Below are positions 1-9,500 of a stretch of 64,000 bases of DNA, piece by piece. The notes below the pieces were generated by a model. The model was not told the origin of the DNA and did no database searches. It worked only from the letters and a program-made list of their open reading frames with translations. Origin of the DNA: Roseibium album (GTDB taxonomy: Bacteria; Pseudomonadota; Alphaproteobacteria; Rhizobiales; Stappiaceae); the NCBI RefSeq assembly GCF_001404515.1, contig NZ_CXWE01000003.1:62001-126000 (forward strand). Direction: 5' to 3'. The position numbers and the translations under genes are program-made. Every line of letters starts with the position of its first letter. Positions within the stretch are counted from its first letter, which is position 1.

Positions 1-2055
1 CTACGTGCACGATTTGGCGATCCGGACAATCTACCAACAGTCCACCAAGCTCTTGATGACCTCAACCGACATTACCCGCCTACCGACGCAAGTACCAGTC
101 ATCGGCACTCAACGAACGAGATTTTCGAAAAACAGCTTGCTGAACTCGTCGTACGTCAGCACGGTGAGCGAGAAGCGCTTGTTGAAAGTCACGAACAGCG
201 TCGCCTTGTCGAGACCAAGGCGAGAAACAAACGACTGCCTAGCGGCTTTACAGCCATTTGGGCTCGTCTCACCGGACAGCTGACAAAAGCAAAAGAAGCT
301 CTTTCCATAGAGGCACAGCTTTGTAGGTCCCGTGATCGACTGGAATTGCAGTCAATGATCGACAGGCATCTCACTGAACGGCGCAGTTTCGCAAGAAGCT
401 TTGTTCAGACAAATATTCTGGTAGAATTGCAGCAAGAGTTTGGTGACGAGACTGCGAGCGCTTCGCGACAGCTTTATCAACCTGATCCTCTCCAGCCGTT
501 GGTCCTACCACCAGATGATGCTCCTTTCACAAAAGAGGAAATTCGCAAACGGCCTGATCTCATCTTGGATGTGTTGTCTGACAGGAAAGCGCAATTTTCG
601 AGATCGGACATTCTAAGTGCTTTGGCCGATGTCATTGACGATCCGCAGGAACTGCGAATTGCGAGCAGCAATGTCCTTTCATCAGCGAAGCTTTGCTCTG
701 TTTCTAGTGGAATCCGAAATACCTTCACAACAAAGGATTTCGTAGCGACCCAAGCACGCTTGCTAAATGTCACTTCTGAGTTAGCGGCTTCGGGCGGTTT
801 TGCGGTTAGATCCAGGCTTATCAGCAAAGCCATTGAAGAAGAAAATACACAATTGCAAAAGCGTTTTGGAGCAGCGCTCAGCAACGAACAAGTGGCCGCC
901 ATCAAGCATGTCTTGAAGTCAAACCAGCTTTCCTGTGTCGTTGGTCTCGCTGGTTCGGGGAAAAGCACGTTGCTATCTGTTGCCCGGAAAGCCTGGGAGA
1001 AACAAGGCTATCGCGTTCACGGTGCTTCCTTAGCGGGGAAAGCGGCTGATAGCCTTCATAACGCCTCCGGAATACCATCACGCACCCTCGCCTCTTTGGA
1101 AGCCAGTTGGAAAAGTGGGTATGAACCAGTCGGGCATGGCGACATTCTCGTTGTTGATGAGGCCGGAATGGTTGGAACACGTCAGTTGGAACGTATTGCT
1201 TCAGGTCTGAAGGCACGTGGTTGCAAACTCGTTCTCGTCGGTGACCCGCAGCAACTCCAGCCGATTGAAGCCGGAACGCCTTTTAAAACGATCGCAGAAA
1301 CGACAGGGGCATCCCGACTGACAGAAATCAGAAGGCAGAAGCATGGTTGGCAGCGTACCGCCTCGAAAGCATTTGCGATCGGCGATACCGAAACCGCAAT
1401 GCAGGCATATCAAGATCATTGTGCCGTGCATTCTGCATTGGACCGCGATCATGCAATTGCTGAACTGGTGGAAGACTACGTTTCAGATTTTGAAGAGAAC
1501 CGCCCAGACTCTTCCCGACTTGCCCTGGCGCACCGGCGCAAGGATGTGCACGCGCTTAATCAAGCCATCAAATCTGCACTTCGACAAGTCAACGGTGCGG
1601 CGACCGAATTCTTGCTAGAAACCGATCACGGACCACGGGCGTTTTGCGTTGGAGACAGAATCCTGTTCACCCGCAACAACGCGACTTTGGGCGTGCGCAA
1701 CGGTATGCTGGGATCAATAACAAAGGCCAGCGACAAGCAGCTTAGCGTCCAATTGGATGCGGAGGGAAGCGGCAATCGAAGCGACATTTCCTTCTCGCCG
1801 CAGCAATTCCAATCTTTTGATCATGGATATGCCGTTAGCATTCATCGGTCACAGGGTTGCACGCTGGATCGGAGCTTTGTGCTTTCCAGTAGAACTTTGG
1901 ATGATCACCTGACCTACGTTGCGATGACCCGGCACAAGGAAAGTGTAAAGTTTTATTCGGCACCGGACATAGCTCGGCGGATTAGCATCAGCCAGTGCCA
2001 GAGTGACGAAACACCTAAACAGTGGCTAAATGACCCAAGGCTGAAACGGTCATAG
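1..2055 (+). CDS. traA: TraA-like MobA/MobL relaxase, C-terminal helicase part (5' truncated by window edge)
   Basis: The frame is open from base 1, so the first internal ATG at 346 is not the start and the gene begins left of the window. Residues read from about base 235 (RLPSGFTAIWARLTG) match the linker typical of MobA/MobL-family relaxases. They are followed by a RecD/TraI-type superfamily 1 helicase: Walker A GLAGSGKST near 943-969, Walker B VVDEAGMVG near 1150, the GDPQQLQPI motif near 1240, and a C-terminal segment with HRSQG and YVAMTRHKE. Such proteins nick oriT and unwind the transferred strand. The relaxase tyrosine domain would lie outside the window. It stops with TAG and is followed 38 bp later by an unrelated gene. 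Confidence 0.87.
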   Translation, partial: LRARFGDPDNLPTVHQALDDLNRHYPPTDASTSHRHSTNEIFEKQLAELVVRQHGEREALVESHEQRRLVETKARNKRLPSGFTAIWARLTGQLTKAKEALSIEAQLCRSRDRLELQSMIDRHLTERRSFARSFVQTNILVELQQEFGDETASASRQLYQPDPLQPLVLPPDDAPFTKEEIRKRPDLILDVLSDRKAQFSRSDILSALADVIDDPQELRIASSNVLSSAKLCSVSSGIRNTFTTKDFVATQARLLNVTSELAASGGFAVRSRLISKAIEEENTQLQKRFGAALSNEQVAAIKHVLKSNQLSCVVGLAGSGKSTLLSVARKAWEKQGYRVHGASLAGKAADSLHNASGIPSRTLASLEASWKSGYEPVGHGDILVVDEAGMVGTRQLERIASGLKARGCKLVLVGDPQQLQPIEAGTPFKTIAETTGASRLTEIRRQKHGWQRTASKAFAIGDTETAMQAYQDHCAVHSALDRDHAIAELVEDYVSDFEENRPDSSRLALAHRRKDVHALNQAIKSALRQVNGAATEFLLETDHGPRAFCVGDRILFTRNNATLGVRNGMLGSITKASDKQLSVQLDAEGSGNRSDISFSPQQFQSFDHGYAVSIHRSQGCTLDRSFVLSSRTLDDHLTYVAMTRHKESVKFYSAPDIARRISISQCQSDETPKQWLNDPRLKRS

Positions 2056-2093
2056 CAATCAAAAAATCTAACCCTTCGAGGTCACACTTTGCA

Positions 2094-3239
2094 ATGATAG
2101 CATCTGAAATACTCTATGGCTCCGGAACGTTTCTTAACTCCGCTGAAACTAGAAATGCACTTCTCCTAGCGTACGACAGGATTCTTCTTCCTTCAGACAC
2201 TACTTACGAAACTTTGCACGTAAGATATCTTGATGGAGAATTTGAATTCAAATCGTTCAACAAAATCTCTTCTATTGATTGGTCCCATCCAGACGAAGAT
2301 GACGATCCCATGCATGTGGAATTCCGCGAACACCTTGAGGATGATTTGCGGCCATATTTGAAGTCTGGTCTGGTGCAGCGCGTTCCACCAGAAAAAGAAT
2401 TTGACCTCAAGGCGTCACCAATGGCTGGTTTGAAATCTATTCACCCCGACCTATGGTTTTCGATCTTGGCGGGACCGGTCGCTGTGATTTCCACCGATGG
2501 CGAGATGCAACAGGAGTTTGTCTGCGATGATTTCTTTCATCAGAGCGTCGATCGCGAAAGTAGTTGGACTGCAATCAGCCTTGACATATCAAACCATCTC
2601 GCCAGGACTGACCTGTCATCGAATATGGCCTTTGACCTTCCATATCGGTCTGAAAACATAAACGCTATTTTGTCTGAGGCTGCATTCCAGGTTGTGCTAC
2701 CGGTTATAAGCCGGATCGCAGTGGATGATATTATGGAACTAAGGTTGAGAACTGAAGATTTCCGCGAAGGTTTTAGAACCTACATTCAGTCAATATCGCT
2801 TGAAGCAAGACAAATGGCTTCAGCAGGTGAGGATATCACTGAGGTCCGCAGATACTGTAGGGATCTTGTATCAACACAGTTGACACCACTCCTGGCTGAA
2901 CATCAAAGGCAACTGTCCGCCCTAAAAACTCAGAAAGTTGCAGGTAACTTCGAAATCATTTCCAAATTCTTGGAAATTGAAACTGGCCCTTGGGCACCTA
3001 AGTTCTGGACTGAGCTTTTTAAGATATTGTCATCGTCAACAAACGAAACTGCTGCTGAGCTTACTAATAGAAAGTCGAACCTTAATCTTACTCTCAATTT
3101 GCTTCGTCTCGTTGGCGAGGATGTAAGTTCCATTGGCCAGAAGAAGCTATCCGATGACCTGAAAAACAAAGCTCGCGAGGTTGCCAAACTTCCCACGATT
3201 AACGAGGCTATTCGTAGACTCCTATGGCGGAAAGACTAA
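2094..3239 (+). CDS. hypothetical protein, 381 residues
   Basis: Not recognised. The protein is soluble in appearance, with no signal peptide or membrane segment. The N-terminal third begins with a gene-product-like strand pattern (LLLAYDRILLPSD), and the second half is helical and charged (about residues 210-381), suggesting a coiled or bundle domain. It follows traA by 38 bp on the same strand and may share its transcript. A GAGG about 12 bases before the ATG is the only Shine-Dalgarno candidate. Composition is more AT-rich than the core chromosome. It somewhat recalls DUF6236-type proteins, but I cannot support that assignment. Confidence 0.6.
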   Translation: MIASEILYGSGTFLNSAETRNALLLAYDRILLPSDTTYETLHVRYLDGEFEFKSFNKISSIDWSHPDEDDDPMHVEFREHLEDDLRPYLKSGLVQRVPPEKEFDLKASPMAGLKSIHPDLWFSILAGPVAVISTDGEMQQEFVCDDFFHQSVDRESSWTAISLDISNHLARTDLSSNMAFDLPYRSENINAILSEAAFQVVLPVISRIAVDDIMELRLRTEDFREGFRTYIQSISLEARQMASAGEDITEVRRYCRDLVSTQLTPLLAEHQRQLSALKTQKVAGNFEIISKFLEIETGPWAPKFWTELFKILSSSTNETAAELTNRKSNLNLTLNLLRLVGEDVSSIGQKKLSDDLKNKAREVAKLPTINEAIRRLLWRKD

Positions 3240-3555
3240 ACTAAATTCAATAATCGAAGTGTGCGAACAATTTCACAGTTCTTTGACAAAGCATGGGGCA
3301 CCTGCTGAAAACTGTTCATACCCATCTTCATAGTTGACATTGGCGCAGCCTGCAGCCTGCGTAGGTATGAGCTCACAACCGACCTTCGCTGCTAGTGTGC
3401 TGAACGACCGCTCTATTAGGCTTGAGCGCCCGAATATCGGCTGAAATTCGAAGTCTACTTCCCGCTTCGACATCGAATACCAACTGGTTCGTTACCGCCC
3501 AAAAAACAGGCGTCTTCAAAAAAACTCGGCCCGGTCTACGCCTGTAACAGTACCG
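3240..3555. other. intergenic stretch between convergent genes
   Basis: 316 bases between the plus-strand gene ending at 3239 and the minus-strand gene ending at 3556. It contains the minus-strand terminator described separately. A 66-codon minus-strand frame (3273-3473) lacks a recognisable ribosome binding site and lies beyond that terminator, so I do not call it a gene. Nothing else is apparent. Confidence 0.5.
3500..3545 (-). terminator. rho-independent-type terminator of the 4665-3556 gene pair
   Basis: Read on the minus strand, ACAGGCGT (3545-3538) pairs perfectly with ACGCCTGT (3513-3506), enclosing a 24-base loop, and is followed by a run of six T. It starts about 10 bases after the stop codon of the coiled-coil gene. 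The loop is unusually long and itself contains seven T in a row. Confidence 0.65.
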
Positions 3556-4308
3556 CTATGATCCCAAGTTAGGCGAAGGCATTGAGGCTTCATTCTTAAC
3601 ACCGTGCTGAACGGCTATGCCATTATGATCTTTGGCAGTCGCCGCAGGCTCAAAACGCGAAACCAGACCTTTTTCCAGGAAATTGATGGCAACCATATCA
3701 GGCAACGCTTGTTCCAACTCCACCTCTAGTTCTTGCAACTCATGTTGCGCTAGTTCCTCGTCGCCAGTTCTTTCGCGCGCGTGATCCAGCTTCTCCTGAA
3801 ACTCAATCAGTTCCTGCCGTTCTTCCAAAAGCCGCTGCTTCTCCAGAAACACGGGCTCATACTCTTCCCAAGTTGGATGGGCATCAGGAATGGTTGCCGG
3901 ATCAAATTCATCCTGCCCGAGTTTTTGGCCGTGTTCGTCATACACAGTTTGGCCATCCTGGGTCCGAAACACTTTGCGCCCGTTGTCGAGAACAAATGCG
4001 CTGGACAAAAGATCGTCCAACCGCTTCTGAACAAGATCGAGCGCCTCACCGTTCTCCATAAGCGCGTGAACGGTTGCTTCCTCATATACATCGAGCTTTT
4101 TTCGGAACCGCTCAATTTCAATTGAGTTCGCAACAACGACCGAAGCAGCCAATTCACTTAATGCATCCTCGGCCCTTTCCGCTTGCTGTTGCTTTTGTTC
4201 ACGGCGCTGGCGTGCATCGATAAACCATTTCCGGCGGTTGGCCTCGGCGATTTCACTCGAACGCTGCCGATCACTCAATTCGCGAAACTGGTTTATGATT
4301 GATCTCAT
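3556..4308 (-). CDS. coiled-coil hypothetical protein of the mobile element
   Basis: 250 residues, strongly charged and glutamate/glutamine-rich. Long heptad-like helices lie at about residues 10-110 and 150-215 (e.g. QRREQKQQQAERAEDAL), separated by a short strand-rich segment (VFRTQDGQTVYDEHGQKLG) that could be a small beta-hairpin. No catalytic motif is visible. Its ATG abuts the TAG of the upstream gene with zero spacing, so the two are translationally coupled. The gene lies next to the resolvase and traA, so an accessory role in element maintenance or transfer is plausible but not shown. Confidence 0.65.
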   Translation of the reverse strand: MRSIINQFRELSDRQRSSEIAEANRRKWFIDARQRREQKQQQAERAEDALSELAASVVVANSIEIERFRKKLDVYEEATVHALMENGEALDLVQKRLDDLLSSAFVLDNGRKVFRTQDGQTVYDEHGQKLGQDEFDPATIPDAHPTWEEYEPVFLEKQRLLEERQELIEFQEKLDHARERTGDEELAQHELQELEVELEQALPDMVAINFLEKGLVSRFEPAATAKDHNGIAVQHGVKNEASMPSPNLGS

Positions 4309-4665
4309 CTACTCCCCACAGTCTTTCTTGATCATTACATGGACCAATGCACCGACTGGCTTGTCTGGCTGCTGTTCAAACCAAGTCAGGAGGCGTTGGG
4401 TGTTGACTTCGGAGTCTTCTCCGTAGTTCCAGTCATAAATGCAGCGCATCCCGGTCTGATCTGGTCTATCCTTTAGCCACCGTGCATAGGCTAGGCCTTC
4501 CACAACTCCATTGATGTAACTTGCACTCTGTTCAGCTGACATCTTGTCCAAAACGTCGCCTGCGGTTTGCGCCCTCGCCTCAACTGCATAAGAAATAATC
4601 ATTATAGTAATTATAGATAACAATACTAAAAATTTACTTAATTTTAACCCTGTTAAATTGGTCAT
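4309..4665 (-). CDS. small exported protein, Rap1a/Tai-like pattern
   Basis: 118 residues. The first about 33 form a signal peptide or anchor (hydrophobic FLVLLSIITIMIISY, then EARAQT as a likely cleavage region). The mature part (SYINGVVEGLAYARWL, then two cysteines and a C-terminal VHVMIKKDCG) resembles the short helical Rap1a/Tai immunity-type fold, in which two cysteines pair in the periplasm; this resemblance is by eye. First gene of a two-gene unit, ending flush against the start of the coiled-coil gene. It diverges from the resolvase gene across a 195-base AT-rich region. Confidence 0.6.
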   Translation of the reverse strand: MTNLTGLKLSKFLVLLSIITIMIISYAVEARAQTAGDVLDKMSAEQSASYINGVVEGLAYARWLKDRPDQTGMRCIYDWNYGEDSEVNTQRLLTWFEQQPDKPVGALVHVMIKKDCGE

Positions 4666-4738
4666 AATCGTTCGTATTTGTCATACTACAGAAAATTCAC
4701 TCAAATTTGCAGTAAGTCACCCAAATATCGTAAAATAT

Positions 4739-4847
4739 CAATAAGTTGATCATCCGGCAGGCGCTGAATCAGCAACTCCGAGTTTTCACGCGGAAAGGAA
4801 CGATTCTGTCAATGTGTTAGCCTCGCGAAAAAACACGTAACTTATTG
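4739..4847. promoter_or_regulatory. candidate resolvase-binding region with 9-bp inverted repeat
   Basis: CAATAAGTT at 4739-4747 and its exact complement AACTTATTG at 4839-4847 flank the region just upstream of the resolvase gene, with start-to-start spacing of exactly 100 bases. The region is AT-rich and also separates two divergent genes, so it must hold their promoters. Serine resolvases commonly bind sites next to their own gene; the assignment is inference. Confidence 0.35.
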
Positions 4848-4860
4848 AAAATAAACAAAA

Positions 4861-5421
4861 ATGAAGATCGGATATCTGAGAGTCAGCACTGAAGAACAAA
4901 ACCCGTATCGCCAGCTCGATTCACTAACACCATTATGTGACCGGGTTTATGTCGAAAAACTCTCGGCTGTTGCGGCTAGGCGGCCTGTTTTTGACGCGGT
5001 CATGGATATGCTCAAACCCGGCGATACTTTGGTAGTTTGGGATTTAGACCGGGCGTTCAGGTCAACAGTAGATGCAATCCTTCAAGAAGAGCGTTTGAGA
5101 ACCGCCGGTATCCGATTTGAGGTCTTCTCTTTAAGGGTCAACACGGCGGAGCCAGCAGGCGAATTTGCCTATTCTGTGATGGCAGCGGCGGCGCAATATG
5201 AACGGCGCATGATTTCCAAGCGAACCAAGGAAGGGTTAGAAGCTGCGGTCAAGCGCGGCGTAAAACTGGGCCGCAAGCGAAAACTCAGCGACAAACAGGT
5301 TCGCCAAGCTCGTGAGAAGCTTCAATCCGGTGGCTGGACGCGCAGTGAGGTTGCGGCGCTGTTTGGTGTCCACCCACGCACTCTCGCGCGGGCACTTTCG
5401 TTACTCGGGTCGGATATGTAA
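4861..5421 (+). CDS. serine recombinase, resolvase/invertase family
   Basis: 186 residues, the normal length for small resolvase/invertase proteins. Residues 1-135 are the catalytic domain with YLRVST (nucleophile Ser9), the conserved DRAFRS arginine region near residue 65 and the long E helix (MAAAAQYERRMISKRTKEG). Residues 145-183 are a helix-turn-helix (WTRSEVAALFGVHPRTLARAL). It acts by a covalent serine-DNA intermediate on paired sites. In this setting it could resolve element dimers or invert a segment. Its upstream region carries an inverted-repeat candidate site (4739-4847). Confidence 0.9.
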   Translation: MKIGYLRVSTEEQNPYRQLDSLTPLCDRVYVEKLSAVAARRPVFDAVMDMLKPGDTLVVWDLDRAFRSTVDAILQEERLRTAGIRFEVFSLRVNTAEPAGEFAYSVMAAAAQYERRMISKRTKEGLEAAVKRGVKLGRKRKLSDKQVRQAREKLQSGGWTRSEVAALFGVHPRTLARALSLLGSDM

Positions 5422-5441
5422 CGGCCCGAGCAAGTGTTTTC

Positions 5442-6104
5442 TCATGCGGCAATTCGTTGTCGTGTTTTGTACCGATCAACGCCAGCAAGCCGACGTTCGG
5501 CAATCCTGCTATATCTCTCCTCAAGTTCAATTCCGAGGTAGTCTCTTCCAGCCAACGCGGCGGCAACGGCGGTTGACCCAGAACCGGAAAACGGGTCGAG
5601 GATCAAATCTCCAGGTTTTGAAAATGAGCGCACCAATGGCGCGATGATCTCAACTGCCTTTTCTGTTGGATGATATCTGTTTCCAGAATAGTGCCAGGAC
5701 TGGACGTCACTGATTGGCAGCAGCGGTTTCTTTGGGAATCCTTTTGCCAGTAAATATGCTGATTCATGATGATAAGCAGTGTGTCCCATTGCTGACGCAT
5801 AAGCCTTAGGCCAGACAATGTGTCCTACAATCTTGAAACCAGCTCCTTTCCAGGTATCGGAAAATTCAGGCAAAGCGGTCCAACCGGAAAAGCTGATAGC
5901 CAAGGAATTTTGTTTCAACACCCGGAACAGTTCATGGAACACGGGCAATACGAACTCAGCATTGTCGTCGTTTGCAATGCTTCGACCTATCCGGTCTTTG
6001 TAGTTCACCAGATATGGCGGATCGGTAATCACCAAATCCACGCTCTTACTTTCCAGCTCTTTCAATCGTTCATTTGAATCTCCGTTTATGATTTTGTTTC
6101 TCAT
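5442..6104 (-). CDS. solitary site-specific DNA methyltransferase (beta-class N6A/N4C)
   Basis: 220 residues from the ATG at 6104, preceded by an AAAGG Shine-Dalgarno; a longer frame to 6233 has no such site and adds non-conserved sequence. Motif IV DPPY (TDPPYLVNYKDR) comes first and motif I DPFSGSGSTAVAA near the C-terminus, the permuted order of beta-class amino-methyltransferases (PF01555 type). No restriction endonuclease gene is next to it, so it is an orphan enzyme that may protect the element from host restriction or modulate expression. It converges with the resolvase gene, ending 20 bp from its stop. The target sequence cannot be read from the protein. Confidence 0.87.
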   Translation of the reverse strand: MRNKIINGDSNERLKELESKSVDLVITDPPYLVNYKDRIGRSIANDDNAEFVLPVFHELFRVLKQNSLAISFSGWTALPEFSDTWKGAGFKIVGHIVWPKAYASAMGHTAYHHESAYLLAKGFPKKPLLPISDVQSWHYSGNRYHPTEKAVEIIAPLVRSFSKPGDLILDPFSGSGSTAVAAALAGRDYLGIELEERYSRIAERRLAGVDRYKTRQRIAA

Positions 6105-6304
6105 TGTTGTTTGCCTTTCGTTTGGGTTGAAACAAACGCGAAGCAAAAAAGAACCCCGCGCATGTTCCCTTGCCAAGCGGCGAGCGTCCGGAAAATCACT
6201 AAAGACAATGTGCCCGCGCCAGTGCGGGCTCAATTCCCGGACGGGCGGCCAAAATCCAGCGATGGATCAACTGTTTTCTCGGGAGACCGCGTAAGCGGCG
6301 GAAT

Positions 6305-6430
6305 ATGGTTGACCCAAAGCAGCGCGTCGATGGTTTTGGCGTAAGCTGGAAGAAGGGCAAGAAGCGTGTGACCAACGCACAACAAGACACTGTTGAGGTC
6401 TTGCCGTGGTACTTCACGCCTTCAAACTGA
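6305..6430 (+). CDS. possible 41-residue basic small protein
   Basis: An ATG at 6305 follows an AGCGGCGGA stretch and opens 41 codons ending TGA at 6428-6430. The product is lysine-rich (SWKKGKKRVTNAQQ) and ends WYFTPSN. It lies in the 424-base stretch between the methyltransferase start (6104) and the end of the YobI-like gene (6529), otherwise empty of convincing genes. Codon use looks element-like. There is no family assignment and it may be spurious. Confidence 0.25.
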   Translation: MVDPKQRVDGFGVSWKKGKKRVTNAQQDTVEVLPWYFTPSN

Positions 6431-6528
6431 ATCCCACCGGGCCGTATTCATCTCGTACAAACCTTCCCAATCTGAAAAACTCTTTCATGGGAATTCCAAA
6501 GTTTTAGAAATGTCTTTTTTTCTTCGTG

Positions 6529-9500
6529 TTATTTTCTGAAATTGTAGATACGTATCTCATCAAAAAACGTTAGTTTCGACGAAGAAATGATGGATCGTGC
6601 TTCGAGCCAATGCACAAGCTCCTGATTTTCGGGCGTGTTTGGTATTATTGGCTGCCCCCACCCCTTTTCAATTTTGGAGTATGGCTTTGGCAATTGTTGA
6701 ATAATTGACCAAATTTGTGCCACAGATAATATCCCGTGGCATTTGTTAAAGAGAGCTATTTGCGTGGAGACTGGTTTCGAATGAACAATTAAAGCATGAG
6801 CAACATCTTCAGATAAATCACTAACATCTGCATTTGTGCGATGCAGTACGCGCCCAACATGTGATGCTCTAGAGGGTAAGTTGGAGATCAAACTCAAATC
6901 CATACCAGAAACAATTCTCAATTTTTGTTCATCACCAATTTCAGAACATAGAATTGCTTCGCGAAAATCATCGTCAATTTCATATTCGCTTTCTTGTTTT
7001 AAGTAGGCGTCAATATTCTTCGCGATAAATTCGACTTGGAGATCTTCCAAGTCATTCAAGAAAGTAAAACTGTCGGTCGAAAGAATTATTTTTTTCTCTT
7101 CAATAAGTATCCTAAGCTTTTCTTTGTCAATTTCACTAGGAAAATTCTTAAACGATCTCGGAAGCATTCGTATATATGCGCGATAAATTTCGTCCTCAAA
7201 ATCATTGTTGTTGATTAGGTAGGCGCGCAATGGCCTAGCTGAAACCTGGCTACCAACTTTTACGTTAGAAAGCTTGATCAGCGAGTCGTCCGACTTTAGG
7301 AAGTCAGTAAGCGTGCCAGCATCGAAATTTTCGCTATTTAAGTAATCTAAACAGTTCTGCCACGTTGATTCGAATTTATGCAGTCGAAATAGCGGGGTGT
7401 GGAGACGCACCGGGACCTGTTCGAGCGTGGGCAATTTTTTGGATTGCTTTTCGACAAACTGCACCAGATATTCATCCTCGATATCGTCATGATTAATGAC
7501 TGTCAGGATTGTCGAAACCTCCTCCTCGCTATTAGTAATAGACTCAAGGAGCACGTTTTTCAGGTAGTAGCTAAATTCTTGCTCAATTTTGGTCGTCAGA
7601 GCTTTATCTTCAGATTTCAAGACTGTTGAGTAATTCTTAGTTCGTAGCTCATTTGTTCCATTTAATCCAAGAACAACTTGGAAGATGAATTCAATATTAT
7701 CGATAGAAATAACGTATTTCCCGTCGGCAGCAATTAGCTTTGTGATCGCAGTATGGGGTTCAATATTCGAAAGTTCTTTTACTTCAAACTGAACCAAACT
7801 TAGTCGTTCATACTCGAAGTCGACACCTGATTCCAGAACATCAAGCAGACTTGTCGAAAGTAACTCGGAGAATACAGAGCTCTTTTCCTTCAGTGTCTCA
7901 AGCTGACTTTCGGGAAGATGTGCAAGCATCTGAGCGGCATGCATCAAGCTGTCCGGGCTTGATATCGCGGTCGAAACGAAATCAGGCCAATTTTTATTCA
8001 GCGCTGTAAGAAGTTCAGTAATTCTCTTTCCCGTTCCGTAATATACTTGAAAGAAGTTACGGCACTCGGAAAAACTTGAAGAAATGAAATCTATTAGTTT
8101 ACCGATTTGTTTCTGATACTCTCCTTGATCGGCAAACAAGCAATCAACCAGGGTTTTGTTGAGAATGAAATTCTGACGGAAATCGTCAGTTCGCATCGCT
8201 GCAATGACTTCCTTGGGATTATCAATTTGAAAATCCGGACCCGGATTCTTAAAGCTACGGATTTGGATTAGAAACTTGTTGTCGTTTGGCGAAAGTCGAC
8301 CAGAATGAAACAGAGAAGTATATTGATAAAATGAGTCGTCAAGAAATCCCTCAAATATTAGAAATCGCACAAGATCTTCGTTGTCATTAAATGCACTGAA
8401 TAGTGGTTCGGAATCTTTTGCATTCGTTCGAATGATTTCATTGAATTTTTTAAGGCGCAACTTGGAATTTTCGACTCTCAGCTCCCTTATAGTTTTCGAA
8501 GTTTTTTCTTTGAATTTTTCGGTCCTTTGCTCAATCTCATCCTTTCTGTCTTGATACGATTTTTCCGGATTCACTTCGTCTTGCAAACCAATGAGTTTAA
8601 TGCGCACGATCTGATTTTGAGGTGAGCGACATACAATTTCCTGTTTTTCTAGCTGCTCATCGAATACTCGATGATTAAGGATAGAGTGTAGTGGATCATG
8701 TCTATTTCCTTCGAATTCAAAAATATTATGGCCTTCAGGAATCTTAGAGGCTAAAGACATAGCGTAGATCTTGCGAAGTTCTTCCTGGTCTGCTGGCACT
8801 TGCTTTTCTGCATCACTAATTTGTTTTTCTAATTTTGAGACTAGAACTCTATTGCGAGACTCGACAGTGGAAATGTATGAGTCGTGCTTATTTAAGATCT
8901 CCGCAAGCTTGCCTCTACCTCGATGCAATTCTTCGAAATCACTTGGCAACACATTCTTGTAAATGAGAATTGCAAGGAGTTTGTTTGCATCGAGGATGCT
9001 ATCTCCATCGGTCTCCAAGTTTGCGACATAGATTGCGTACTCGTTGAAGATATTCTGAATCAGTCGCATGTCGTTAAGGTAACGAGATACCTCACGCAAA
9101 AACTGCTGATTAAGACGCTTGTCCAGTGAGAGGCGTTTCCCTTGTTCAATAACTTTGTCGATGGAATTGGAACTGTTAATGATCGGTATTACAGGCACAA
9201 TAAATTCGAAAAATTTAGTGCGATCCGTGTTTTTGAACATGTTGTCTCTAAGAGCGTAAAGAAATCTTATTGGTCTTTTCACACCCGCGTTTGCATTAAC
9301 AAGGCTATTTATCTCACGTAAAGTAACAAAAATATCTGGATTGTTGAATCTGTCTAGATCTTCAATAACGACCAGATCATAATTTGTCGACTGAAAGAAA
9401 TAGATTATCTCATCTAAATGACGATTCAGAATGGATTCTTCTTCAGCGGATTCCGGCTTTATTTCAATATCTTTCAACGAAACGCTTTTTAGCGAGAAGC

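Noticed and set aside
3273..3473. 66-codon minus-strand frame
   Set aside because: No ribosome site, lies beyond a terminator on the same strand, and shows no recognisable features.
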